Shown here one piece after another: positions 12,195 through 23,262 of a stretch of DNA of 64,000 nucleotides; position 1 is the stretch's first letter, and the number at the start of each line of letters is the position of its first letter. The notes beneath the pieces are model-generated. The model ran no database searches, was not told the origin of the DNA, and was given only the letters and a program-made list of their open reading frames with translations. Origin of the DNA: Prinsepia uniflora (lineage: Eukaryota > Streptophyta > Magnoliopsida > Rosales > Rosaceae); NCBI GenBank assembly GCA_032719365.1, contig CM064871.1, positions 69,303,586 through 69,367,585 of the forward strand, in the 5' to 3' direction. A program made the translations under genes and the position numbers.

Positions 12195-12290
12195 AAGACT
12201 CGGATGGATCCAACAGATTAATTGTGAAGACTCGGATGGATCCAACAGATTAATTGTGAAGACTCGGATGGATCCAACGGATTAATTGTG
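12195..12290 (+). repeat. 32-bp unit repeated three times in outer LTR
   Basis: The unit containing GACTCGGATGGATCCAAC followed by RGATTAATTGTGA occurs three times head to tail, with one substitution (ACAG to ACGG) in the third. It directly follows the TTTAAA-core dyad array and looks like a recent local slippage or unequal-exchange product. Confidence 0.85.
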
Positions 12291-12832
12291 ATTATTGACT
12301 TACTTTTTACTGTATTTGTGCAATTGATGTTTCAAAATGACGGTTTCTGGATTCTGGTAATATTAAATTGTTTTACATGTGTTTCAGGAAAAGAGTTTTC
12401 AAATGTTATTACGCGATTTTCAAATATTTGATTATGCATGCGTGTTGTAAAACTGGAGGGCGAACCCCCATTTCCTTGAACTGTTTTCTGTAAACCTTTG
12501 TTTCGGTCCACTCACACTTTGTTGTTTTAACTACTCTCCAGGTCGTGGTACAAGTTCGGGGGCTAGCGCCGAGGCAGAGGCAGAGGCATAAAGTTTTCCG
12601 TTGCGGAGTAGTTAGTTCACAGAGTAGGATTTGTTCTTTAACCTGTTTTGTAATATTATGCTCTGTGAAACTGTGGACTTGACGTCCAGTCGGATGTATT
12701 TGTTTAATCTCCCTGGTCTGACAATGGGTGTGATGTAATATTATTTAGTTTTCCGGTCTTTTGGATTCGATTGTCAGACGGGAGCAGGATGCTTCCCGAT
12801 TATCGAGGCGATAATCGGGGTGGGTCCTGTCA

Positions 12833-14003
12833 AGAATGGTGATTAATTACAAAAGGTTGAACGAACAACTAGAATTTGATGGGTATTTTATTCTCATAAA
12901 ACACATCTTAGTTAACCAAACTAATGGTGCAAAAATCTTTAGTAAATTTAATTGTAAATCAGGATTTTTGCAAATCAAATTAACTGAAGAGTCAAAAACT
13001 TTATTTGCTTTTAGTACACCGGCCTAGCGGACATTACTAATGGACCGTTCACTAAACATAACACCAAATGTATATGAAAAGTGGATGGATAAAATCTTTA
13101 AAGATTATAAAGATTTTTTTTGTAGTATACATTAATGATATTTTTGTGTTCTCTAGGACAAAGGAAGGTCACAAGCGTTATTTACAATTTTGTTGTAAAA
13201 ACCTTCCAAAATTATGGAATAATCTTTTCCACTAAAAAGACAAAGGTAGAAACGGATTCTATAAATTTTCTAAGAATCACTCTAGATTATTCAGGAATAA
13301 AACTTCACGAACATATCATTTCCTGAAGAATTAAAAAATAAAAAACAGTTACAAAGTTTTTTAGGTGTCCTGAAATATGGATGACATTTCATAAAAAAAC
13401 TTATCACAAAAAGAAGTTCCTCTTTTAGAAAAACTAAAAAATGATCATAAATTTAACTGTACACAAGAAGATTCAAAATTAATTAGAAGTATAAAAAGTG
13501 ATCTAATAAAGATTCCACAAGTTTATTTTCCTAAAACATGTGATAAACTGATTTTAGAAACAAATGCCTCATATTTATGTAGGAGTTGTGTTCTAAAAGC
13601 CATTCCAAAAGAACATTAGAATGATAGAGATTTAACATTAAAAGAAAATTGTATTAAGCCGTTAAAAGTCACCATACCCAAAAGACTTTAAAAAGAAAAA
13701 TTAATTTGTGGTTATAATTCTGGTAAATTTAAACCAAATGAAGTAAAATACATTACTTTTAAAAATGAACTTTTGAAAATTAAACTTGCCATAAAAAAAT
13801 TTCAAATTTATTTGGCACAAGAAGTTTTTATTCTTAGAACTAATAACCAAGATGTTCGTGATTTCTTGATTAATAAAAAAGCCATAATCGATGGTCGCAA
13901 TTTAAAATGGTATCATGTTATTTCCCATCATACTTTTAATGTTGAACATACGAAGGGAACTAACAATTTTATTACAGATTTTCTTAGCAGAAAAGATCAC
14001 TAA
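12833..14003 (+). pseudogene. Endogenous pararetrovirus reverse transcriptase-RNase H remnant
   Basis: Continues the polyprotein interrupted at 7209 (VINYKRLNEQ follows the upstream KRGKAR). Visible landmarks: SKFNCKSGF and QIKLTEESK in the fingers/palm, the catalytic box near 13128-13139 reading YIND where YIDD is expected, LRITLDYSGIKLHEH in the connection, and an RNase H segment (13773-14003) ending DFLSRKDH. Family knowledge: this enzyme makes the viral DNA genome by reverse transcription. Stops and frameshifts (after 13023, 13326, 13617, 13689) and the D-to-N change show it is dead. The AT-rich composition contrasts with the LTR inside it. Confidence 0.85.
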
Positions 14004-15470
14004 AACAAGTGATTTATATTGTACAAGAAATGGATAAGGGTAAACAACCCTCAACAGACATGGGTAAACAACCCTGAACAACAATCGTGAGGAAAACCCC
14101 ACTAAAACAAAAAGTTTATGTTGTGTTTGAAGGGTTCCAACTAGGAATCTAAAAAAACTGAGCTATTTGTCGTGCTTAGGTAAACAAATATCGTGGAGCA
14201 TCTTATCAGGCCTTTGATAGATTTGAAGACGCAACAAGCGCCTTCAATGATTATGTTTATGCATCAAAAAAGATGATAGAAGAATCCAGCGAAGTAAAAA
14301 AAAAAACTTTTTTAATCCACGACTAAAAGGACATATTTACGAAGAGATAAATGAAATATGGAAAACCCATATTCAAAAAGAAAATAAAGATTTTCGTAAG
14401 CACATGACACAACTTTCTCTCAAACTAGTTGAAGAAACAACCATGTTTGAAAAAAAAAAAAATCATTTCTGAAAAATAAAAAAGAAATTTCTTCTATCAG
14501 AACCAAAATCATTTTGATTTAAAAACTTTGCCTCGAAATCATTCAACAAATGAATTGGGATGAAGATTTCAGTTTTGAAAAAATTGATAATTTTCTTCAA
14601 TCAACATATATAACAGGAACAACTCATTATGATTCATTTTTTGAAAGAATCAAAAGAATTTTCATTTTTGAAAAGAAAGGAAAAAAAAAAAAGCAATCCT
14701 ACCTGGTCATATTTTCGAACACAAAAAATCAAAACATGACCATCAAGAAAAAATGGAAGACAAATATTCTTGAAACCATGAGAATAACAATTTAACAAAT
14801 AAAATTCATAAACTTCACTTTGTTCTAAACAATGAACAAGAAGATGGAATTATTGAGACAATTAATGGGGTGTTACTAACAAGGTAATATTCCAAAGTTT
14901 TAATTTTCATGAATTTAAAACATTTCTATATTTTATTAAGGTTGTGGTTCATAGAGTAATTAGGAATTTTAAATGGAATAAATATCTCACTTTCTCTATA
15001 TCTAGCACAATGGGATCGAGAAAAAGAGAAAAATTCTACCAGCTTTATCAAATATGGATGTTGTCTCAAATCATTGAACAGGATGTTTCAAAAGAACTCC
15101 TTATTGAATCAAAACAAATAGCAACATCCCTCAATTTCATAACAACTTGGATTGACAACTTAATCCACATTTCTGACATTGCAAAACATTTTGTGAACTC
15201 CTGTAACTTGGTAAAAGCCACGGAGAATTTTCATCACATGTCTACAATCCAGCTATGCCTTTTCAGAAGAACAAAAAAAGAAGGCAATGAATTTGATAAG
15301 AAAACTAGCCATTCAACGAGTAATGTTAGACGTCCCAATTGAACTTGAAACTGCTACAGAAGAAAAAGAAGTTCATCTACGAAATGAAAATATGATGGTA
15401 GTGAGTTTTGATGAGGAAAATGAAATTGAATACGCTAATAACAACAATATGATGGAAGTGTAGTTGCTCA
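14004..15470 (+). pseudogene. Pararetrovirus downstream region, probable viroplasmin/transactivator remnant
   Basis: Starting near 14113 the sequence reads VYVVFEGFQ, then after a stop YQAFDRFEDA (about 14200), the pattern of the viroplasmin domain in Caulimoviridae inclusion-body/transactivator proteins. The rest (14230-15461) is broken into short frames: a piece with NELGWDEDF-like sequence, an ORF at 14944-15342 rich in Lys, Ile and Asn, and an acidic tail ending near 15461. The order polymerase then inclusion-body protein fits the virus family. No intact gene. The exact 3' limit of viral sequence is not visible. Confidence 0.6.
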
Positions 15471-16050
15471 TATTCTTATCAAAACCCTGATAAAGATTCC
15501 AAATATAGTTGGAAATAGTGTATATAATTATTGCAAACACATACAATAATAATACTTACTACTTTTACCTATACAAATCTATGTCCCTATCTTTTGGCAA
15601 AAAACCAAAAGCTCTATCTCTTTATTCCAATAAGGAAGTAAGGTCACAAAAGAAGAAAGAAGAAAAGGACAAACAAAAGAAGAAAGAGACTTCACCCAAA
15701 AAAGTTGTGATGAGATACTAACAAAACAAGAGAGAAACTGAAATAGAGCGAGGAAAAATGAAATACGCGGACGATTCTCTCCAAAACAGTGAGGAATCCT
15801 TGTTAAATGACCAAAAATTCGAGATCGATTTAACCGATTAACATCCCTAGTTTGATTTTCTGTTTCGATAACCATTTGGATTTTGTTTTCTAATTTTACT
15901 TCTTATGTTGAGATGTATGGGGAAATGATGGATAAAGAAGGGTGGAAGAGGAATATGGTAGATAGGAAGAGAGCAAATGTAGAAGGAAAACTCAAAAACT
16001 ATTTCAAATTTTTGTTTTCATTCTCCATTATTTATTTCTTAATCTCTACA
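15471..16050. other. AT-rich spacer, no gene seen
   Basis: Contains a Lys-rich short ORF (15509-15721) with low-complexity AAGAAG tracts and no family resemblance. It may be the viral intergenic region or host DNA. Confidence 0.4.
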
Positions 16051-16471
16051 TGTCACGACCCGACCTTCTCCAAGCGATGTGGGATTGTTCACCGTTCTTC
16101 CAAAACACGGGTCTTACAGTCCACCCTCCTTGGGGCCCAGCGTCCTCGCTAGCACACTTCCGGTCGAGATCCAGCTCTGATACCATTCTATCACGGCCTA
16201 ACTCATCTAGCACGATATTATTCTCTTTGGACCCATCAATCACTGTTTTATTTCTGGGAACTCACGTGCAACTTCCCAGTAAGTCACCCATCCTAGGATT
16301 GCACCAGTTCAAATTCGCTTAACTTTAGAGTTCCAACCAAACTCATATCCAATGAGCTCCCAAAAAGCCTCATGTCAGATAGATACATTCCCACACATAT
16401 AAGGCGCATCACCTTTCCCTCCCCGAACGATGTGGGATTATTCATCGTTCTTCCAAAACACGGGTCTTACA
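16051..16471 (-). mobile_element. Cassandra TRIM element (5S-carrying), 3' LTR internally deleted
   Basis: On the minus strand: an LTR (16471 to 16189), then the primer-binding site TGGTATCAGAGCT (complement of 16173-16185; initiator-tRNA type), a short internal domain of about 65 bp, and a second LTR reduced to 57 bp (16107 to 16051). Both LTRs share the TGTCACG...GGGTCTTACA ends on the plus strand (the right one mutated to TATCACG). The flanks CTACA (16046-16050) and CCACA (16472-16476) form a TSD with one mismatch. The LTR holds 5S rRNA-like sequence. Non-autonomous; no coding capacity. Confidence 0.88.
16258..16336 (-). repeat. 5S rRNA-like segment inside Cassandra LTR
   Basis: The reverse complement reads GAACTCTAAAGTTAAGCG, later GGATGGGTGAC and CTGGGAAGT, matching in order the central and 3' parts of plant 5S rRNA, including the internal pol III A-box and C-box regions. 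It is part of the transposon, not a functional 5S gene. Confidence 0.88.
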
Positions 16472-17099
16472 CCACACCACTAGTTTTCGTCAGCCATTCT
16501 TCCTCTGACATCTTCAATAGTTCACGAACCCAGAAAATCAAAAGAGAGGGAGAGAGGGAACCAGCGAAGAAATAGAGGATGAATAAAACAAAATCTTGAA
16601 AGTCAAAACCTACAAAAAATAGTCTTTGGTTCTTAGGCTTTATCTTGTGTACATATCCTTCTACATATATTCGTAATGTCTTCCACCATATCCTTCTTCA
16701 ACCCTTGTTCATCTCATTTTTTCTCATATCTAAAGTACAAAATGCATACTGGAAAACAAAAACGAAATAGTTATCAAATTTCCATATAATATCTGTTTTT
16801 TTTTTTCGTTTCGGAACTCTTGTATGTTTGTGGGGTAAATATCAGGGGTGACAGATAATGAGAGTTTGAAAACTTTGGTAATAGGTGGCAAGTATGTATT
16901 GGTGACATATATAGTGAGGAGATAACTCTTATCATAAATCACAGGTCAAGAGTGGACAGAGGGTAGCTTACATCCCAATGACTCACTTCTGAAGATGATA
17001 TTTGCCCTTTGGATTGCTAAAAAACAAAGAGCAAGAAAACCTTGAAACTAAGGATTGTTGAGGTGAAAATAAATTCTCAATAGGTTTAAAGAGAGGGAG
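16472..17099 (+). promoter_or_regulatory. P450 upstream region with possible TATA box
   Basis: No gene is seen. CATATATAG at about 16906-16914 is a plausible TATA element some 190 bp before the P450 start codon; the stretch then becomes A-rich up to ATG 17100. The Cassandra insertion ends only about 630 bp upstream of the ATG, so it could lie in the promoter. This is position-based only. Confidence 0.3.
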
Positions 17100-19047
17100 A
17101 TGGATTCTTTAGGAGGCCTAGGCCTAGTACTCACTGTTTCAAGCTTTCTGTGTTTGTTCCTTGTGCGAGTTCTCATCAAGATCCTTCGTAAGCTATGGTG
17201 GGCTCCGCATCGCGTGCAGAAGCTGATGGCTTTGCAGGGCATCAATGGCCCTTCTTACAGATTCATCCACGGAAACACCAAAGAAATCTCCAACATGAGA
17301 AAGGAAGTCATGGGCAAGCCCAAAAGTTTGTCACATGACGTGCTTTCTGTAGTTCATCCTCACATGCACTCATGGACCAAGACATATGGTAACAAACAAT
17401 TATCCATATCTCGATATTTTTGCTAACTATTGTTTTATGAATTTGTGTCTGAAGCTAAAGTTAATTGGTCATGTTTTGAATGAAACTCCAGGGAAGAATT
17501 ATCTTCAGTGGCATGGTTCTCAGGCTCAGTTGGTTATTACAGAACCCGAGTTGTGTAAAGAGATACTGAATAACAAAGATAGAGCTTATCCCAAAAAAGA
17601 GCCCGAAAACTTGGTGAAGAAGCTATTAGGAGATGGCATTGTGACAACAAACGGAGCTGAAAAATGGGCAAAGTTGCGAAAGCTGTCCAACCATGCTTTC
17701 CATGGAGAGAGTTTACAAGTAAGTTTTATCAGTTACTGTTCTTGCTTGCGAAGTTGAAAACCTTTTAATGGTAAGTCGGCTAATATTAGCATGATGATGG
17801 TATTGTCTTACAATCTTACTAGAGTATGATTCCCGCAATGGTAACGAGTGCTGAGACAATGCTTGAAAGGTGGAAAGGTTACGAAGGGAAAGAGACAGAG
17901 GTGTTTGAAGAGTTCAGGTTGTTTACTTCAGAAGTGATTTCCAGAACCGCGTTTGGCAGCAGTTACATAGAAGGAAAGGAAATTTTTGACAAGTTGATGA
18001 AATTATGCTTCCTCATATTCAAAAATGCTCTGACAGTCAGAATTCCTGGCATCAGGTAACTTGCATAGCATTTATGCTTGCTTTCCCTTTTTCTTATGCT
18101 CTTATGTTAAATTTATTAATTTGTAAGTCAATATTGCAGTATGTTTTTGAAAACCAGCGATGAGATTGAATCCGAGAAACTTGAGAAAGCAATAAATGGC
18201 TCGATATTAGAGATTGTTAAGAAAAGGGAAGAGAAGGCGATGAAAGGAGGAGGGGAAGACAGTTTTGGGAGTGATTTTCTTGGGTTGCTTGTAAAGGCTT
18301 ATCATGATGGGAATGGAAATCAGAGGATTTCGGTGGATGAAGTAGTTGATGATTGCAAGACATTCTACTTTGCAGGACAAGAAACTGTTAATACTTTGCT
18401 TGCTTGGACTGTCTTTCTTCTGGCGCGGCATACATATTGGCAAGAGGAGGCAAGGAAGGAGGTCATGCAGCTATTCGGACAGCAAACTCCGCATCTTGAT
18501 GGCATTACCAAAATGAAAACAGTATTAAAATAAAAAAACACAATGAATGACTCACACCATGTTCTTAATTAAGTTTCGACTCCTAAATTGTTATCTATTT
18601 TTTTCATTTTTCATGCAGGTGAGTATGATCATCAATGAGTCTTTAAGGTTGTATCCCCCAGGGAGTTATCTTATAAGGAAAGTTAATAGAGAAGTTAGAC
18701 TGGGAAAGCTCGTGGTTCCTTCTAATGTTGAGCTGCTTATCTCAATCGTAGCACTTCATCATGATCCTCAAATTTGGGGAGCAGATGAGCAACTTTTTAA
18801 GCCAGAGAGGTTTCAAGGAGGAGTTGCTAAAGCAAGTAACAATAACATAGGTGCATTTGTGCCTTTTGGATTTGGACCTCGAAATTGTGTAGGCATGAAT
18901 TTTGCTACCACTGAAGCTAAGATTGCTCTGTCAATGATTCTGCAACGTTACAGCTTCACTCTTTCCCCGGGATATGTCCACTCGCCCCTGCATTATCTTA
19001 CAATTAGGCCACAACATGGAGTTCAGGTAATGCTGTACTCACTCTGA
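17100..19047 (+). CDS. CYP749A: Cytochrome P450, CYP749A-like (CYP72 clan), five exons, intact
   Basis: Exons 17100-17388, 17492-17718, 17823-18055, 18140-18521 and 18619-19047 join through GT-AG introns to 1560 nt, giving 519 aa with no internal stop, the normal length for a plant microsomal P450. Residues about 7-29 form the N-terminal membrane anchor for the ER, followed by a basic linker. Signatures: I-helix oxygen-activation AGQETV (328-333), K-helix ESLR (384-387), PERF (439-442) and heme loop PFGFGPRNCVG with Cys467 as heme thiolate. Wording such as NGPSYRFIHGNTKEIS and KNYLQWHGSQAQLVITEP matches what I know of CYP749A proteins; subfamily and substrate cannot be proven from sequence alone. 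As a monooxygenase it would use NADPH-P450 reductase electrons. A relic and a pseudogene copy lie downstream in the same orientation, suggesting a tandem cluster. Confidence 0.9.
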
Positions 19048-19388
19048 ACTGCAAAGACCAGAAATGCAGATGATTGTTACACTTCGCGAATTGTTTCTAA
19101 ATTAAACTGCAAAAGAAAGTGTACTAATGTGATCATCATCTAGTAATTTGTATGGAATGCACCTTATGCTTGATAAAATGCCTGTATTGAAGAATAATCT
19201 CTTCCTGTTAGCCACTTTTTTAAGTATTGATACAACTCATTGAAAAGTTCAATTTCGCCCACAATATAAGCAGAATGAAATCAGAGATAACATCTCAAAG
19301 AGAGAGCCAGCGATCCACTGTTTCGAAAAATATGCTGCGTCTTCTTGTTCTCTTTTAATTCACTTGGCTCTCATCAAAGTATTTCACA
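19048..19388. other. P450 3' flank, no gene seen
   Basis: Probable 3' UTR of the P450 and spacer. AT-rich, with AATAAT near 19193 as a weak poly(A)-signal candidate. Confidence 0.35.
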
Positions 19389-19581
19389 AAGTAAGGGACT
19401 CCAACTCGCATACAGATATTCATGGCTCTGCTAGGATTCAACGGCCCCTCTTACAGACCGTTCCATGGAAACACCAAGGAAATCTCGAGAATGCAAAGGA
19501 CAATTGTGGGCAGCTGCCTGAATTTGTCAGATAACATAATTTTTTTGCAGTTCAGACTCATGAAAGGACCAAGAAATATCG
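19389..19581 (+). pseudogene. Relic of a second CYP749A-like P450 (part of exon 1)
   Basis: The frame from 19422 reads MALLGFNGPSYR, FHGNTKEIS and LNLSDNI, aligning with the second half of exon 1 of the intact P450 (MALQGINGPSYR, IHGNTKEIS, KSLSHDV). DNA similarity begins around 19389 and fades near 19581, where GGACCAAGAAATAT matches the exon 1 end. The anchor-coding start and exons 2-5 are absent nearby. Same strand as the intact gene 2.3 kb upstream. Sequence 19582-19808 is spacer. Confidence 0.8.
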
Positions 19582-19970
19582 TCAGTACTTTTTTGCCTAC
19601 GTTGTGGGAGTCTATACTGTATAGAAATTTTTTTTTGCCTAAGTTGCAGAAAATGTGTCCATACATATCTTTTGTTCCAAGTAAAAAAAGTGTCGATCTT
19701 CTATTTGGCACTTGTGTTGATTTCGTATCTACATTTTTAAGCAACAAGACATGTGCCGTAATAAACAATGAAACAAGGTGATTTGATCAAAATAAATTGT
19801 TTTTTTTTTGTTGTAAATAATTGGAAGTTAGTGGTGATGATCATGTAAGAGTAGATAGGTCTTTTGTGTATTTAGTTAATTTCCTAATGTATTCTAATAT
19901 AATAAAATAGAAGATCAATTATCTCTCTACATCCTAAACTCTCTCTCCAACGTACGTATAACCCAGAAAT

Positions 19971-20913
19971 GCACGAAGTGCTCGGGAAAAAAGTTAAAAA
20001 TTATTCGAGGATTATTGTTCTTCAACCAAGTAGGTTTTTCGTCTACCATAAATCCAATTTATTTTATTATTATCGAACTCTAAAAATATGAATTCTATGA
20101 TTGAATTGGATTAGTTGTAATTGATTACATGAAATAATTTGGCCAAATTTTTCAATACAATGCTTGGATTGTTTGGATTTTGACTTACGGCGGCATGTTT
20201 TTATGTTCTTTGATAATATATGATGAATTGGTATGATGTTTGATAATTATTGAAAAAAAAAAGGGGGAGTTTCGGAACAAGAAATAGCGTGTGTGAGGAT
20301 TGATGATCATGCGTCATGGATGCGTGACAATGGATGATCATAGGTCCATGACTATACTGAGATGGGCATCCATGTTTAGCTGAAGGCTTGCCGCTACATA
20401 GCTGCCTTGCGGCTCCTTCGACAGCGGAAAATTGAAAAAAAAAAATTATATTTTGACCTAGTTGGTCTGCCCAACAGCGGACCAAGATAAAGCCCAGAAG
20501 GCTAGCTAAAGACCAAACCCATTACAGTGAAGTCCAGCTGTCGTGGCCTACACTACGCTCAGCGCAACAATCCAAATAAAAATAGCCCAGAAGGTTAGCT
20601 AAGTCCACGCCCAAGATACAAGCCCAGTAGGCGCAGCCCATCAGCCCAAGCCTATTAGCTCATCCAAGCTCGAACCTCCCTCTAGTATGCTAGGGCTGGG
20701 CTCGGCTCCAACTCAGCTCAGCTCAGCAGCTCGGCTCAAGGCAGCTCGAGAAAAGAAAAAAAGCATTTCTTTTATACCCAAACATGAACATTAATGTTTG
20801 AAGCATCACACTATATGTTTAACTCAAATATTAGGAGCATTTATTTCAATCATTCATATATATATATATTATATAGTGTTAGTTACATTGCTTAATTGTT
20901 CAAATGTTTCACT
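19971..20913. other. Copia D leader, no gene seen
   Basis: Non-coding stretch with GCCCA/GGCTCGG-rich words (20480-20740) and an AT-rich tail with a TATATATATATA run near 20860. The sequence at 20800-20910 resembles the leader of the copia element at about 57800-57900. Confidence 0.4.
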
Positions 20914-20922
20914 TAATTGTTA

Positions 20923-23262
20923 GGAAAAATTAGAAAAATGGTCCCTCAACTCAATTTTTGACTTTTTTGTCCCATTACTTCAGCCAAATCTCTAATTTAG
21001 TCCCTTTGTGAACAAAATTCACGGTTTCTGTTAAAAATTTGCACGTGCAAGACATGAGCGGAAAGTTGAGGGTAAATGTGACATGTCACGTGATTGAATC
21101 AAACGTCTCTCTGGGTTGCCCGAAAACCAGAAGCACGACGCAAACCGAATCAGAAGTGCTGGGCTAGGGCTAGGGAAATGGTGAGAATGAGAGTGTAATG
21201 GTGGAGGGGAAAGGGTTAATAGGGTTCGATTTTGATGTGGTAGGTGTTTCAAATGGTTTTTAACTTGGATTAGGTGATAATTTGGGTGGGTTTTCTGAAA
21301 CTCGTCTCTTCGCTACGGACGAGGAGGGGTCAGTTGTCTGTGGTTCTTTTCATAGCCTTAAGTATGTTTCGGTGGGAAAGTGTGACCTAAATATGGTAAG
21401 TGTTAGAAATTTAAAATTTTGGTTGTTCTTGATTTCGGTTGTTTGAAAATGAAAATTAACTTGAAATTTTGAATTTTGTTGTCCTTGTTTTTTATTGTTC
21501 TTATTTTTTGGGTTAATGGTTTCCATGTATATTGATGTATTGACACCTCATGGTGGCGTTGCTACTAAGGGAAAAAGTTGTGCAAAATAGGAGGTTTTGG
21601 GTCCATCAAATCCTTCTATTATGGATAGACAAATTCAGGAAAAAAAAAATATAGACATATTGTTGATATGCTTGCGTATTTTGAATAGGTTTTCCTATCC
21701 AAAATATATAGTGGTATGCTATAAATTTGAGTTGTGTGATGGTATGCTATAAATCTGAGTCATGTGATGGATAATGATATAGAATGTGCTTTCTGGTTTT
21801 GAATCCAAGTTATGTGATGGATAATGCTATAGAATGTGCTTGCTAGTTTTGGACATTTAGCTTGAAACCTCTTATATAAATCTGAGTTATGCGATGGAAT
21901 GTAGAGTTATGTGATGGTAGTGTTAGAAAGTTACAATGGAGGAAATATATGTTATATTGAATCTGGGTTTTCCATTTTGGCAGAGAGTAGAGACTTTTGC
22001 ACTCTAGAAGTGAACCATTTTGGATTGATGGAATTAGGAAGTTACAAAGGAGGAAAGGTATGTTATCTTGATAGTTGTGTTCATGGCTACTTGCCATTGT
22101 CGAATTTAAGGAAGTATGATATAGAACTAGGATATGAAGTGGCCATTACACAGAGAGAGACATGCTTGAAAATATTTTATAGGGTTCATGAGGAAGGTGA
22201 AATATTAATGAAGGAGGTTGTAGATGATAGTTGTATCTCTGGGTTGTTAGCAAACATGACAGATGATAAGGTTATTGAACTGTATTTCCACAATCCTACT
22301 GATAAGAACACCATTTTGCATGAAAAATTTGATGTATATCGGGCAAGTATAGAATGTGATGATGTTGGAGATGATGCTGAACTAGAAGCTGAGCTTAATA
22401 CATAAGTTGAAACAGAAGCTAAGCTTAATGAACAATCTAAACCAAAAGCTGAGCTTAATGCAGGAGTAGAAGATGAGTTTTTTGAAGACTCTTATTATGG
22501 GATTAGTGATAATGAATTGGATAATGAAGGCCCTAAAAATGAAACTGGTAGAGGTAACGAATAACCTAATTTGCAGAAACAGACAGCAGACAATGACAAA
22601 CTTGATTTGCATAAATAGGTAGTAGGCAATGAAAATGAGGTTCCCTCTGCAAATCCAAGAGGGGAGAAATCCTCAGGTGGTGAAGACAGTGAGAATCTCC
22701 AATCAACCAATGATGACGAAGATGAAGAATCAATAACAACAAAAAAGAGGAAGAGGTCCAGAAGGATGGTTTCGAAAACTAACTCGGTGAAGCAATATAG
22801 GCGATCAACAGATCTTAGAAACCCAGAGGTCATAATGGGCATGAAATTTTAATCAAGCCACCACACTTGCATTGCTTCAATGCTATGAAATTCCCACCTC
22901 TAATCGATGAAGATGATGAAAACATCTCCAATTGGGCAGCCCTTTTATTTTACTTTCTTTTTCTTCTTTATTTTTTCCTTCTATCTATCTTCTATTTCAG
23001 TTAAATCAGAGAGAGGGAGCTCATATTAGACCCCCATTTTGGCGCCAAAAGTCCCTCCTCTGCTACTTCATTATTGTCTGGCACTAGTACACAATTTAGG
23101 ACCATTTTGCCCCTAATTTTAACAGAAACTGTTAGCCTTGTTAACGAAGGGACTAAATTAGAGATTTGGCTGAAATAATGGGACCAAAAAAGTCAAAAAT
23201 TGAGTTGAGGGACGATCCCAATAACAAAGGTTTAGCTAAGGGACCATTTCTCAAATTTTTCC
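20923..23262 (+). mobile_element. Mutator-like element (MULE), 2340 bp, 9-bp TSD
   Basis: Exact 9-bp TSD TAATTGTTA at 20914-20922 and 23263-23271. Terminal inverted repeats run over 80 bp: the left starts GGAAAAATTAGAAAAATGG, and the right end inverted starts GGAAAAATTTGAGAAATGG. Both share the TCAACTC and AAATCTCTAATTTAGTCCC blocks. It encloses an ORF resembling the N-terminal PB1-like domain of MuDR-type proteins but no transposase catalytic or SWIM domain, so it is a non-autonomous derivative. Confidence 0.92.
21911..22564 (+). pseudogene. MuDR-type N-terminal PB1-like protein fragment inside the MULE
   Basis: Open from 21911 to the TAA at 22403-22405 (164 aa), then the same frame continues to 22564. 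It reads YKGGKVCYLDSCVHGYLPL, then LRKYDIELGYE, IFYRVHEEGEILMK and VIELYFHNPT, the pattern I associate with the PB1-like domain at the N-terminus of plant MULE proteins (YVGGKVxYxDxCD, LxxLGY, then a V-x-DxxV segment). An acidic linker follows (EAELNTx repeats, DEFFEDSYYG, DDEDEEE-type), also typical. An upstream partial repeat of the same motif (SYNGGNICYIESG, from 21923) suggests internal duplication. The DDE transposase and SWIM zinc finger that should follow are missing. Confidence in the domain call is moderate. Confidence 0.65.

Larger units (their letters stand above)
7210..12832 (+). mobile_element. Outer gypsy-family solo LTR with AGAAT target duplication
   Basis: Starts TGTAACGCCCCGGACATTC at 7210 and ends GGGGTGGGTCCTGTCA at 12832. 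The 5-bp TSD AGAAT is exact at 7205-7209 and 12833-12837. Its body is 7210-7273 plus 9855-12832 (about 3.0 kb), interrupted by the inner LTR. It sits in the reverse transcriptase of the pararetrovirus, whose reading resumes on the other side. Only one LTR and no internal domain remain, the usual result of LTR-LTR recombination. It contains a GC-rich hairpin (near 11249), the TTTAAA-core array (11975-12200) and a 32-bp triplication (12195-12290). Confidence 0.9.

Noticed and set aside
16258..16336. A genuine 5S rRNA gene
   Set aside because: Only the central and 3' parts are similar, with many substitutions, and it sits inside Cassandra LTR ends with a primer site next to it.
22382..22842. Minus-strand Ser/Phe/Leu-rich ORFs opposite the MULE ORF
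   Set aside because: They are shadows of the acidic linker coding strand.
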